Of a stretch of DNA of 64,000 nt, positions 51,301 to 63,971 are shown one piece after another. The first letter of the stretch is position 1; every line of letters starts with the position of its first letter. A program made the position numbers and the translations under genes. The notes under the pieces are model-generated. The model had not been told where the DNA came from and made no database searches. It saw nothing but the letters and a program-made list of their open reading frames with translations. The DNA comes from Ricordea florida (lineage: Eukaryota; Cnidaria; Anthozoa; Corallimorpharia; Ricordeidae), in NCBI GenBank assembly GCA_949710005.1, contig OX453274.1, positions 21,710,585 through 21,774,584 of the forward strand, written 5' to 3'.

Positions 51301-51631
51301 CACGAAATAGTTATCAATATTCCATTTTCACCATGTTGTAGCATTTGAAATGAACTTTAAAACGCACTTTATCCCGTGTTTGTACTTACTCTAGAAGCTG
51401 AGATACGATACCTGCAGCTGGCTGCCAAGAAACTCGACCTGACTGATTTTGGTGAAAATACATTATAAGAGATTGTATGGGCAGGAGGACCGTCATTTAG
51501 GGGGGTAAGTTATAGAATCATTTCGAATCTTTTCTATACATGTTTTAGTGTGGTGTGCAGTAAAGTTTATTTTGCGATGAAAATTTTGATTGCAACGATT
51601 CGATTACAATCAGAATTCAAGATCAGACTAT
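48050..51631. repeat. Six-monomer duplication unit, copy 2 (3,582 bp)
   Basis: It repeats copy 1 monomer for monomer (M82-M86 like M76-M80), including the rare atgcggaaaatcagataattcg, acggattagag and cagaatttaag. I noted one difference by eye: t at 47489 (gcgtgtgctcc) against g at 51071. Such similarity implies a very recent event. Confidence 0.8.
48988..49263 (+). pseudogene. Open exon-like frame in M83
   Basis: CAA is at 49078-49080 and the exon-like segment at 49007-49116 ends SFRG. It is the duplicate of M77, 3,582 bp downstream, with the same translation and the same cagaatttaag change. Confidence 0.5.
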
Positions 51632-52536
51632 TTGTTAGTACGCATGCGTGATTCAGACCAAAGCGTGGGCTCCTAAAATAAAAGTTGTTCTATGATATCT
51701 TGGCTTGGATAATCTTTGCAATTCCAAAAGTTAGCAGATTTGTACAAGTAGGACAGGGCATTATCTATGCAGAAAATCAGATATTTCGTAATTTGCGATC
51801 TTATTGAGTTTTAACTGTAAAGATATTGACTTAAGGCAGCTAAATCTAGAGCAGACGGCTCAGAGAGTACTAAAGTTCATGTAATCAGTGCTCATTACAC
51901 GAATTAGTTATCAATATTCCATTTTCACCATGTTGTAGCATTTGAAATGAACTTTAAAACGCACTTTATCCCGTGTTTGTACTTACTCTAGAAGCTGAGA
52001 TACGATACCTGCAGCTGGCTGCCAAGAAACTCGACCTGACTGATTTTGGTGAAAATACATTATAAGAGATTGTATGGGCAGGAGGACCGTCATTTAGGGG
52101 GGTAAGTTATAGAATCATTTCGAATCTTTTCTATACATGTTTTAGTGTGGTGTGCAGTAAAGTTTATTTTGCGATGAAAATTTTGATTGTAACGATTCGA
52201 TTTCAATCAGAATTCAAGATCAGACTATTTGTTAGTACGCATGCGTGATTCAGACCAAAGCGTGGGCCCCTAAAATAAAAGTTGTTCTATGATATCTTGG
52301 CTTGGATAATCTTTGCAATTCCAAAAGTTAGCAGATTTGTACAAGTAGGACAGGGCACTATCTATGCAGAAAATCAGATATTTCGTAATTTGCGATCTTA
52401 TTGAGTTTTGACTGTAAAGATATTGACTTAAGGCAGCTAAATCTAGAGCAGACGGCTCAGAGAGTACTAAAGTTCATGTAATCAGTGCTCATTACACGAA
52501 TTAGTTATCAATATTCCATTTTCACCATGTTGTAGC
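51632..52536. repeat. Satellite monomers, right part of M87 and M88
   Basis: The right part of M87 is beta-like (gggctcct, gagttttaactg). M88 is an alpha monomer with gggcactatc, the type that regularly precedes CAA monomers (M59, M61, M66, M69, M88, M90, M95). No gene is present. Confidence 0.7.
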
Positions 52537-52569
52537 ATTTGAAATGAACTTTAAAACGCACTTTATCCC

Positions 52570-52845
52570 GTGTTTGTACTTACTCTAGAAGCTGAGATAC
52601 GATACCTGCAGCTGGCTGCCAAGAAACTCGACCTGACTGATTTTGGTGAAAATACATTACAAGAGATTGTATGGGCAGGAGGACCGTCATTTAAGAGGGT
52701 AAGTTATAGAATCATTTTGAATCTTTTCTATACATGTTTTAGTGTGGTGTGCAGTAAAGTTTATTTTGCGTTGAAAATTTTGATTGTAACGATTCGATTT
52801 CAATCACAATTCAAGATCAGACTATTTGTTAGTACGCATGCGTGA
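52570..52845 (+). pseudogene. Open exon-like frame in M89
   Basis: CAA is at 52660-52662 and the exon-like segment at 52589-52698 ends SFKR (tttaagagg), the only copy with Lys there. It also has gcgttgaaa in place of gcgatgaaa and caatcacaattc, which abolishes EcoRI. Confidence 0.5.
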
Positions 52846-53763
52846 TTCAGACCAAAGCGTGGGCCCCTAAAATAAAAGTTGTTCTATGATATCTTGGCTT
52901 GGATAATCTTTGCAATTCCAAAAGTTAGCAGATTTGTACAAGTAGGACAGCGCATTATATATGCAGAAAATCAGATATTTCGTAATTTGCGATCTTATTG
53001 AGTTTTGACTGTAAAGATATTGACTTAAGGCAGCTAAATCTAGAGCAGACGGCTCAGAGAGTACTAAAGTTCATGTAATCAGTGCTCATTACACGAATTA
53101 GTTATCAATATTCCATTTTCACCATGTTGTAGCATTTGAAATGAACTTTAAAACGCACTTTATCCCGTGTTTGTACTTACTCTAGAAGCTGAGATACGAT
53201 ACCTGCAGCTGGCTGCCAAGAAACTCGACCTGACTGATTTTGGTGAAAATACATTATAAGGGATTGTATGGGCAGGAGGACCGTCATTTAGGGGGGTAAG
53301 TTATAGAATCATTTCGAATCTTTTCTATACATGTTTTAGTGTGGTGTGCAGTAAAGTTTATTTTGCGATGAAAATTTTGATTGTAACGATTCGATTTCAA
53401 TCAGAATTCAAGATCAGACTATTTGTTAGTACGCATGCGTGATTCAGACCAAAGCGTGGGCTCCTAAAATAAAAGTTGTTCTATGATATCTTGGCTTGGA
53501 TAATCTTTGCAATTCCAAAAGTTAGCAGATTTGTACAAGTAGGACAGGGCACTATCTATGCAGAAAATCAGATATTTCGTAATTTGCGATCTTATTGAGT
53601 TTTGACTGTAAAGATATTGACTTAAGGCAGCTAAATCTAGAGCAGACGGCTCAGAGAGTACTAAAGTTCATGTAATCAGTGCTCATTACACGAATTAGTT
53701 ATCAATATTCCATTTTCACCATGTTGTAGCATTTGAAATGAACTTTAAAACGCACTTTATCCC

Positions 53764-54039
53764 GTGTTTGTACTTACTCTAGAAGCTGAGATACGATACC
53801 TGCAGCTGGCTGCCAAGAAACTCGACCTGACTGATTTTGGTGAAAATACATTACAAGAGATTGTATGGGCAGGAGGACCGTCATTTAGGAGGGTAAGTTA
53901 TAGAATCATTTTGAATCTTTTCTATACATGTTTTAGTGTGGTGTGCAGTAAAGTTTATTTTGCGATGAAAATTTTGATTGTAACGATTCGATTTCAATCA
54001 CAATTCAAGATCAGACTATTTGTTAGTACGCATGCGTGA
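53764..54039 (+). pseudogene. Open exon-like frame in M91
   Basis: CAA is at 53854-53856 and the exon-like segment at 53783-53892 ends SFRR. It shares caatcacaattc with M89 and M96, marking a local lineage of CAA copies distinct from those at 33-41 kb. Confidence 0.5.
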
Positions 54040-54924
54040 TTCAGACCAAAGCGTGGGCCCCTAAAATAAAAGTTGTTCTATGATATCTTGGCTTGGATAA
54101 TCTTTGCAAGTCCAAAAGTTAGCAGATTTGTACAAGTAGGACAGCGCATTATATATGCAGAAAATCAGATATTTCGTAATTTGCGATCTTATTGAGTTTT
54201 GACTGTAAAGATATTGACTTAAGGCAGCTAAATCTAGAGCAGACGGGTCAGAGAGTACTAAAGTTCATGTAATCAGTGCTCATTACACGAATTAGTTATC
54301 AATATTCCATTTTCACCATGTTGTAGCATTTGAAATGAACTTTAAAACGCACTTTATCCCGTGTTTGTACTTACTCTAGAAGCTGAGATACGATACCTGC
54401 AGCTGGCTGCCAAGAAACTCGACCTGACTGATTTTGGTGAAAATACATTATAAGGGATTGTATGGGCAGGAGGACCGTCATTTAGGGGGGTAAGTTATAG
54501 AATCATTTCGAATCTTTTCTATACATGTTTTAGTGTGGTGTGCAGTAAAGTTTATTTTGCGATGAAAATTTTGATTGTAACGATTCGATTTCAATCAGAA
54601 TTCAAGATCAGACTATTTGTTAGTACGCATGCGTGATTCAGACCAAAGCGTGGGCTCCTAAAATAAAAGTTGTTCTATGATATCTTGGCTTGGATAATCT
54701 TTGCAATTCCAAAAGTTAGCAGATTTGTACAAGTAGGACAGGGCATTATCTATGCAGAAAATCAGATATTTCGTAATTTGCGATCTTATTGAGTTTTGAC
54801 TGTACAGATATTGACTTAAGGCAGCTAAATCTGGAGCAGACGGCTCAGAGAGTACTAAAGTTCATGTAATCAGTTCTCATTACACGAATTAGTTATCAAT
54901 ATTCCATTTTCACCATGTTGTAGC

Positions 54925-55520
54925 ATTTGAAATGAACTTTAAAACGCACTTTATCCCGTGTTTGTACTTACTCTAGAAGCTGAGATACGATACCTGCAGC
55001 TGGCTGCCAAGAAACTCGACCTGACTGATTTTGGTGAAAATACATTATAAGAGATTGTATGGGCAGGAGGCCCGTCATTCAGGGGGTAAGTTATAGAATC
55101 ATTTCGAATCTTTTCTATACATGTTTTAGTGTGGTGTGCAGTAGAGTTTATTTTGCGATGAAAATTTTAATTGTAACGATTCGATTTCAATCAGAATTCA
55201 AGATCAGACTATTTGTTAGTACGCATGCGTTATTCAGACCAAAGCGTGGGCCCCTAAAATAAAAGTTGTTCTATGATATCTTGGCTTGGATAATCTTTGC
55301 AATTCCAAAAGTTAGCAGATTTGTACAAGTAGGACAGGATATTATCTATGCAGAAAATCAGATATTTCGTGATTTGCGATCTTATTGAGTTTTGACTGTA
55401 AAGATATTGACTTAAGGCAGCTAAATCTAGAGCAGACGGCTCAGAGAGTACTAAAGTTCATGTAATCAGTGCTCATTACACGAATTAGTTATCAATATTC
55501 CATTTTCACCATGTTGTAGC
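54925..55520 (+). repeat. 596-bp gamma monomer M93
   Basis: It has cattcaggggg lacking one G (55077-55086), gtagagtt, ttttaattg, gcgttattc, caggatatt (caggacatt in other gamma copies) and cgtgattt. It lies between delta M92 and ataaggg M94. Confidence 0.8.
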
Positions 55521-56747
55521 ATTTGAAATGAACTTTAAAACGCACTTTATCCCGTGTTTGTACTTACTCTAGAAGCTGAGATACGATACCTGCAGCTGGC
55601 TGCCAAGAAACTCGACCTGACTGATTTTGGTGAAAATACATTATAAGGGATTGTATGGGCAGGAGGACCGTCATTTAGGGGGGTAAGTTATAGAATCATT
55701 TCGAATCTTTTCTATACATGTTTTAGTGTGGTGTGCAGTAAAGTTTATTTTGCGATGAAAATTTTGATTGTAACGATTCGATTTCAATCAGAATTCAAGA
55801 TCAGACTATTTGTTAGTACGCATGCGTGATTCAGACCAAAGCGTGGGCCCCTAAAATAAAAGTTGTTCTATGATATCTTGGCTTGGATAATCTTTGCAAT
55901 TCCAAAAGTTAGCAGATTTGTACAAGTAGGACAGGGCACTATCTATGCAGAAAATCAGATATTTCGTAATTTGCGATCTTATTGAGTTTTGACTGTAAAG
56001 ATATTGACTTAAGGCAGCTAAATCTAGAGCAGACGGCTCAGAGAGTACTAAAGTTCATGTAATTAGTGCTCATTACACGAATTAGTTATCAATATTCCAT
56101 TTTCACCATGTTGTAGCATTTGAAATGAACTTTAAAACGCACTTTATCCCGTGTTTGTACTTACTCTAGAAGCTGAGATACGATTTCTGAAGCTGGCTGC
56201 CAAGAAACTCGACCTGACTGATTTTGGTGAAAATACATTATAAGAGATTGTATGGGCAGGAGGACCGTCATTTAGGGGGGTAAGTTATAGAATCATTTCG
56301 AATCTTTTCTATACATGTTTTAGTGTGGTGTGCAGTAAAGTTTATTTTGCGATGAAAATTTTGATTGTAACGATTCGATTTCAATCAGAATTCAAGATCA
56401 GACTATTTGTTAGTACGCATGCGTGATTCAGACCAAAGCGTGGGCCCCTAAAATAAAAGTTGTTCTATGATATCTTGGCTTGGATAATCTTTGCAATTCC
56501 AAAAGTTAGCAGATTTGTACAAGTAGGACAGAGCACTATCTATGCAGAAAATCAGATATTTCGTAATTTGCGATCTTATTGAGTTTTGACTGTAAAGATA
56601 TTGACTTAAGGCAGCTAAATCTAGAGCAGACGGCTCAGAGAGTACTAAAGTTCATGTAATCAGTGCTCATTACACGAATTAGTTATCAATATTCCATTTT
56701 CACCATGTTTTAGCATTTGAAATGAACTTTAAAACGCACTTTATCCC

Positions 56748-57023
56748 GTGTTTGTACTTACTCTAGAAGCTGAGATACGATACCTGCAGCTGGCTGCCAA
56801 GAAACTCGACCTGACTGATTTTGGTGAAAATACATTACAAGAGATTGTATGGGCAGGGGGACCGTCATTTAGGAGGGTAAGTTATAGAATCATTTTGAAT
56901 CTTTTCTATACATGTTTTAGTGTGGTGTGCAGTAAAGTTTATTTTGCGATGAAAATTTTGATTGTAACGATTCGATTTCAATCACAATTCAAGATCAGAC
57001 TATTTGTTAGTACGCATGCGTGA
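56748..57023 (+). pseudogene. Open exon-like frame in M96
   Basis: CAA is at 56838-56840 and the exon-like segment at 56767-56876 ends SFRR. It has a synonymous gga-to-ggg change (gcagggggacc), caatcacaattc, and cagacgaaag downstream. It is the rightmost open copy in the window. Confidence 0.5.
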
Positions 57024-57908
57024 TTCAGACGAAAGCGTGGGCCCCTAAAATAAAAGTTGTTCTATGATATCTTGGCTTGGATAATCTTTGCAAGTCCAAA
57101 AGTTAGCAGATTTGTACAAGTAGGACAGCGCATTATATATGCAGAAAATCAGATATTTCGTAATTTGCGATCTTATTGAGTTTTGACTGTAAAGATATTG
57201 ACTTAAGGCAGCTAAATCTAGAGCAGACGGCTCAGAGAGTACTAAAGTTCATGTAATCAGTGCTCATTACACGAATTAGTTATCAATATTCCATTTTCAC
57301 CATGTTGTAGCATTTGAAATGAACTTTAAAACGCACTTTATCCCGTGTTTGTACTTACTCTAGAAGCTGAGATACGATACCTGCAGCTGGCTGCCAAGAA
57401 ACTCGACCTGACTGATTTTGGTGAAAATACATTATAAGGGATTGTATGGGCAGGAGGACCGTCATTTAGGGGGGTAAGTTATAGAATCATTTCGAATCTT
57501 TTCTATACATGTTTTAGTGTGGTGTGCAGTAAAGTTTATTTTGCGATGAAAATTTTGATTGTAACCATTCGATTTCAATCAGAATTCAAGATCAGACTAT
57601 TTGTTAGTACGCATGCGTGATTCAGACCAAAGCGTGGGCCCCTAAAATAAAAGTTGTTCTATGATATCTTGGCTTGGATAATCTTTGCAATTCCAAAAGT
57701 TAGCAGATTTGTACAAGTAGGACAGGGCATTATCTATGCAGAAAATCAGATATTTCGTAATTTGCGATCTTATTGAGTTTTGACTGTACAGATATTGACT
57801 TAAGGCAGCTAAATCTGGAGCAGACGGCTCAGAGAGTACTAAAGTTCATGTAATCAGTTCTCATTACACGAATTAGTTATCAATATTCCATTTTCACCAT
57901 GTTGTAGC

Positions 57909-58504
57909 ATTTGAAATGAACTTTAAAACGCACTTTATCCCGTGTTTGTACTTACTCTAGAAGCTGAGATACGATACCTGCAGCTGGCTGCCAAGAAACT
58001 CGACCTGACTGATTTTGGTGAAAATACATTATAAGAGATTGTATGGGCAGGAGGCCCGTCATTTAGGGGGTAAGTTATAGAATTATTTCGAATCTTTTCT
58101 ATACATGTTTTAGTGTGGTGTGCAGTAGAGTTTATTTTGCGATGAAAATTTTAATTGTAACGATTCGATTTCAATCAGAAATCAAGATCAGACTATTTGT
58201 TAGTACGCATGCGTTATTCAGACCAAAGCGTGGGCCCCTAAAATAAAAGTTGTTCTATGATATCTTGGCTTGGATAATGTTTGCAATTCCAAAAGTTAGC
58301 AGATTTGTACAAGTAGGACAGGACATTATCTATGCAGAAAATCAGATATTTTGTGATTTGCGATCTTATTGAGTTTTGACTGTAAAGATATTGACTTAAG
58401 GCAGCTAAATCTAGAGCAGACGGCTCAGAGAGTACTAAAGTTCATGTAATCAGTGCTCATTACACGAATTAGTTATCAATATTCCATTTTCACCATGTTG
58501 TAGC
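57909..58504 (+). repeat. 596-bp gamma monomer M98
   Basis: It has the gamma markers with catttaggggg lacking one G (near 58060), plus private changes aattatttcg, agaaatcaag (EcoRI lost), ataatgtttgc and tttgtgattt. It is the most diverged gamma copy. Confidence 0.8.
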
Positions 58505-60389
58505 ATTTGAAATGAACTTTAAAACGCACTTTATCCCGTGTTTGTACTTACTCTAGAAGCTGAGATACGATACCTGCAGCTGGCTGCCAAGAAACTCGAC
58601 CTGACTGATTTTGGTGAAAATACATTATAGGGGATTGTATGGGCAGGAGGACCGTCATTTAGGGGGGTAAGTTATAGAATCATTTCGAATCTTTTCTATA
58701 CATGTTTTAGTGTGGTGTGCAGTAAAGTTTATTTTGCGATGAAAATTTTGATTGTAACGATTCGATTTCAATCAGAATTCAAGATCAGACTATTTGTTAG
58801 TACGCATGCGTGATTCAGACCAAAGCGTGGGCCCCTAAAATAAAAGTTGTTCTATGATATCTTGGCTTGGATAATCTTTGCAAGTCCAAAAGTTAGCAGA
58901 TTTGTACAAGTAGGACATGGCATTATCTATGCAGAAAATCAGATATTTCGTAATTTGCGATCTTATTGAGTTTTGACTGTAAAGATATTGACTTAAGGCA
59001 GCTAAATCTAGAGCAGACGGCTCAGAGAGTACTAAAGTTCATGTAATCAGTGCTCATTACACGAATTAGTTATCAATATTCCATTTTCACCATGTTGTAG
59101 CATTTGAAATGAACTTTAAAAGGCACTTTATCCCGTGTTTGTACTTACTCTAGAAGCTGAGATACGATATCTGCAGCTGGCTGCCAAGAAACTCGACCTA
59201 ACTGATTTTGGTGAAAATACATTATAAGAGATTGTATGGGCAGGAGGACCGTCATTTAGGGGGGTAAGTTATAGAATCATTTCGAATCTTTTCTATACAT
59301 GTTTTAGTGTGGTGTGCAGTAAAGTTTATTTTGCGATGAAAATTTTGATTGCAACGATTCGATTACAATCAGAATTCAAGATCAGACTATTTGTTAGTAC
59401 GCATGCGTGATTCAGACCAAAGCGTGGGCTCCTAAAATAAAAGTTGTTCTATGATATCTTGGCTTGGATAATCTTTGCAATTCCAAAAGTTAGCAGATTT
59501 GTACAAGTAGGACAGGGCATTATCTATGCAGAAAATCAGATATTTCGTAATTTCCGATCTTATTGAGTTTTAACTGTAAAGATATTGACTTAAGGCAGCT
59601 AAATCTAGAGCAGACGGGTCAGAGAGTACTAAAGTTCATGTAATCAGTGCTCATTACACGAATTAGTTATCAATATTCCATTTTCACCATGTTGTAGCAT
59701 TTGAAATGAACTTTAAAACGCACTTTATCCCGTGTTTGTACTTACTCTAGAAGCTGAGATACGATACCTGCAGCTGGCTGCCAAGAAACTCGACCTGACT
59801 GATTTTGGTGAAAATACATTATAAGAGATTGTATGGGCAGGAGGACCGTCATTTAGGGGGGTAAGTTATAGAATCATTTCGAATCTTTTCTATACATGTT
59901 TTAGTGTGGTGTGCAGTAAAGTTTATTTTGCGATGAAAATTTTGATTGTAACGATTCGATTTCAATCAGAATTCAAGATCAGACTATTTGTTAGTACGCA
60001 TGCGTGATTCAGACCAAAGCGTGGGCCCCTGAAATAAAAGTTGTTCTATGATATCTTGGCTTGGATAATCTTTGCAAGTCCAAAAGTTAGCAGATTTGTA
60101 CAAGTAGGACATGGCATTATCTATGCAGAAAATCAGATATTTCGTAATTTGCGATCTTATTGAGTTTTGACTGTAAAGATATTGACTTAAGGCAGCTAAA
60201 TCTAGAGCAGACGGCTCAGAGAGTACTAAAGTTCATGTAATCAGTGCTCATTACACGAATTAGTTATCAATATTCCATTTTCACCATGTTGTAGCATTTG
60301 AAATGAACTTTAAAAGGCACTTCATCCCGTGTTTGTACTTACTCTAGAAGCTGAGATACGATATCTGCAGCTGGCTGCCAAGAAACTCG
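58505..60389. repeat. Satellite monomers M99-M102 (left), cassette like M77-M80
   Basis: M99 has tataggggattg, a TAG in place of TAA. From about 58880 the order aagtcc/gacatggc, beta with ttgcaacg (M100), cctgaaataaaag (M101), aaaaggcacttcatcccg (M102) follows that of M77-M80 and M83-M86, so the cassette recurs a third time. No gene is present. Confidence 0.65.
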
Positions 60390-62180
60390 ACCTGACTGAT
60401 TTTGGTGAAAATACATTATAAGAGATTGTATGGGCAGGAGGACCGTCATTTAGGGGGGTAAGTTATAGAATCATTTCGAATCTTTTCTATACATGTTTTA
60501 GTGTGGTGTGCAGTAAAGTTTATTTTGCGATGAAAATTTTGATTGTAACGATTCGAGTACAATCAGAATTCAAGATCAGACTATTTGTTAGTACGCATGC
60601 GTGATTCAGACCAAAGCGTGGGCTCCTAAAATAAAAGTTGTTCTATGATATATTGGCTTGGATAATCTTTGCAATTCCAAAAGTTAGCAGATTTGTACAA
60701 GTAGGACAGGGCATTATCTATGCAGAAAATCAGATATTTCGTAATTTGCGATCTTATTGAGTTTTGACTGTAAAGATATTGACTTAAGGCAGCTAAATCT
60801 AGAGCAGACGGCTCAGAGAGTACTAAAGTTCATGTAATCAGTGCTCATTACACGAATTAGTTATCAATATTCCATTTTCACCATGTTGTAGCATTTGAAA
60901 TGAACTTTAAAACGCACTTTATCCCGTGTTTGTACTTACTCTAGAAGCTGAGATACGATACCTGCAGCTGGCTGCCAAGAAACTCGACCTGACTGATTTT
61001 GGTGAAAATACATTATAAGAGATTGTATGGGCAGGAGGCCCGTCATTTAGGGGGGTAAGTTATAGAATCATTTCGAATCTTTTCTATACATGTTTTAGTG
61101 TGGTGTGCAGTAAAGTTTATTTTGCGATGAAAATTTTGATTGTAACGATTCGATTTCAATCAGAATTCAAGATCAGACTATTTGTTAGTACGCATGCGTG
61201 ATTCAGACCAAAGCGTGGGCCCCTAAAATAAAAGTTGTTCTATGATATCTTGGCTTGGATAATCTTTGCAATTCCAAAAGTTAGCAGATTTGTACAAGTA
61301 GGACAGGGCATTATCTATGCAGAAAATAAGATATTTCGTAATTTGCGATCTTATTGAGTTTTGACTGTAAAGATATTGACTTAAGGCAGCTAAGTCTAGA
61401 GCAGACGGCTCAGAGAGTACTAAAGTTCATGTAATCAGTGCTCATTACACGAATTAGTTATCAATATTCCATTTTCACCATGTTGTAGCATTTGAAATGA
61501 ACTTTAAAACGCACTTTATCCCGTGTTTGTACTTACTCTAGAAGCTGAGATACGATATCTGCAGCTGGCTGCCAAGAAACTCGACCTAACTGATTTTGGT
61601 GAAAATACATTATAAGAGATTGTATGGGCAGGAGGACCGCCATTTAGGGGGGTAAGTTATAGAATCATTTCGAATCTTTTCTATACATGTTTTAGTGTGG
61701 TGTGCAGTAAAGTTTATTTTGCGATGAAAATTTTGATTGTAACGATTCGATTACAATCAGAATTCAAGATCAGACTATTTGTTAGTACGCATGCGTGATT
61801 CAGACCAAAGCGTGGGCTCCTAAAATAAAAGTTGTTCTATGATATCTTGGCTTGGATAATCTTTGCAATTCCAAAAGTTAGCAGATTTGTACAAGTAGGA
61901 CAGGGCATTATCTATGCAGAAAATCAGATATTTCGTAATTTGCGATCTTATTGAGTTTTAACTGTAAAGATATTGACTTAAGGCAGCTAAATCTAGAGCA
62001 GACGGCTCAGAGAGTACTAAAGTTCATGTAATCAGTGCTCATTACACGAATTAGTTATCAATATTCCATTTTCACCATGTTTTAGCATTTGAAATGAACT
62101 TTAAAACGCACTTTATCCCGTGTTTGTACTTACTCTAGAAGCTGAGATACGATACCTGCAGCTGGCTGCCAAGAAACTCG
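60390..62180. repeat. Three-monomer duplication unit, copy 1 (1,791 bp, approximate borders)
   Basis: The unit contains the rare gattcgagtac (60550) and atattggct of M102, ggcccg with aaaataagat and taagtctag of M103 (597 bp, so not gamma), and beta M104. M102 is itself mosaic: beta gatatctg on the left but cctgactg from about 60391. Confidence 0.7.
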
Positions 62181-63971
62181 ACCTGACTGATTTTGGTGAA
62201 AATACATTATAAGAGATTGTATGGGCAGGAGGACCGTCATTTAGGGGGGTAAGTTATAGAATCATTTCGAATCTTTTCTATACATGTTTTAGTGTGGTGT
62301 GCAGTAAAGTTTATTTTGCGATGAAAATTTTGATTGTAACGATTCGAGTACAATCAGAATTCAAGATCAGACTATTTGTTAGTACGCATGCGTGATTCAG
62401 ACCAAAGCGTGGGCTCCTAAAATAAAAGTTGTTCTATGATATATTGGCTTGGATAATCTTTGCAATTCCAAAAGTTAGCAGATTTGTACAAGTAGGACAG
62501 GGCATTATCTATGCAGAAAATCAGATATTTCGTAATTTGCGATCTTATTGAGTTTTGACTGTAAAGATATTGACTTAAGGCAGCTAAATCTAGAGCAGAC
62601 GGCTCAGAGAGTACTAAAGTTCATGTAATCAGTGCTCATTACACGAATTAGTTATCAATATTCCATTTTCACCATGTTGTAGCATTTGAAATGAACTTTA
62701 AAACGCACTTTATCCCGTGTTTGTACTTACTCTAGAAGCTGAGATACGATACCTGCAGCTGGCTGCCAAGAAACTCGACCTGACTGATTTTGGTGAAAAT
62801 ACATTATAAGAGATTGTATGGGCAGGAGGCCCGTCATTTAGGGGGGTAAGTTATAGAATCATTTCGAATCTTTTCTATACATGTTTTAGTGTGGTGTGCA
62901 GTAAAGTTTATTTTGCGATGAAAATTTTGATTGTAACGATTCGATTTCAATCAGAATTCAAGATCAGACTATTTGTTAGTACGCATGCGTGATTCAGACC
63001 AAAGCGTGGGCCCCTAAAATAAAAGTTGTTCTATGATATCTTGGCTTGGATAATCTTTGCAATTCCAAAAGTTAGCAGATTTGTACAAGTAGGACAGGGC
63101 ATTATCTATGCAGAAAATAAGATATTTCGTAATTTGCGATCTTATTGAGTTTTGACTGTAAAGATATTAACTTAAGGCAGCTAAGTCTAGAGCAGACGGC
63201 TCAGAGAGTACTAAAGTTCATGTAATCAGTGCTCATTACACGAATTAGTTATCAATATTCCATTTTCACCATGTTGTAGCATTTGAAATGAACTTTAAAA
63301 CGCACTTTATCCCGTGTTTGTACTTACTCTAGAAGCTGAGATACGATATCTGCAGCTGGCTGCCAAGAAACTCGACCTAACTGATTTTGGTGAAAATACA
63401 TTATAAGAGATTGTATGGGCAGGAGGACCGTCATTTAGGGGGGTAAGTTATAGAATCATTTCGAATCTTTTCTATACATGTTTTAGTGTGGTGTGCAGTA
63501 AAGTTTATTTTGCGATGAAAATTTTGATTGTAACGATTCGATTACAATCAGAATTCAAGATCAGACTATTTATTAGTACGCATGCGTGATTCAGACCAAA
63601 GCGTGGGCTCCTAAAATAAAAGTTGTTCTATGATATCTTGGCTTGGATAATCTTTGCAATTCCAAAAGTTAGCAGATTTGTACAAGTAGGACAGGGCATT
63701 ATCTATGCAGAAAATCAGATATTTCGTAATTTGCGATCTTATTGAGTTTTAACTGTAAAGATATTGACTTAAGGCAGCTAAATCTAGAGCAGACGGCTCA
63801 GAGAGTACTAAAGTTCATGTAATCAGTGCTCATTACACGAATTAGTTATCAATATTTCATTTTCACCATGTTGTAGCATTTGAAATGAACTTTAAAACGC
63901 ACTTTATCCCGTGTTTGTACTTACTCTAGAAGCTGAGATACGATACCTGCAGCTGGCTGCCAAGAAACTCG
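62181..63971. repeat. Three-monomer duplication unit, copy 2 (1,791 bp, approximate borders)
   Basis: gattcgagtac recurs at 62341, exactly 1,791 bp after copy 1, followed by M106 (ggcccg, aaaataagat, taagtctag) and beta M107. Differences seen: atattaactt in M106, ccgtcattt against ccgccattt, and tttattagtac in M107. Confidence 0.7.

Larger units (their letters stand above)
52537..58504. repeat. Five-monomer higher-order unit region (M89-M98)
   Basis: M91-M95 (53731-56714, 2,984 bp) follow the order CAA monomer, delta, gamma, ataaggg, gggcactatc-type, as do M62-M66. M96-M99 start the same order again 2,984 bp later. M89 and M91 share CAA, caatcacaattc and gcgcattatata, with M90 between them. 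M95 has gatttctgaagctgg, adding a stop and destroying the PstI site. Confidence 0.75.
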
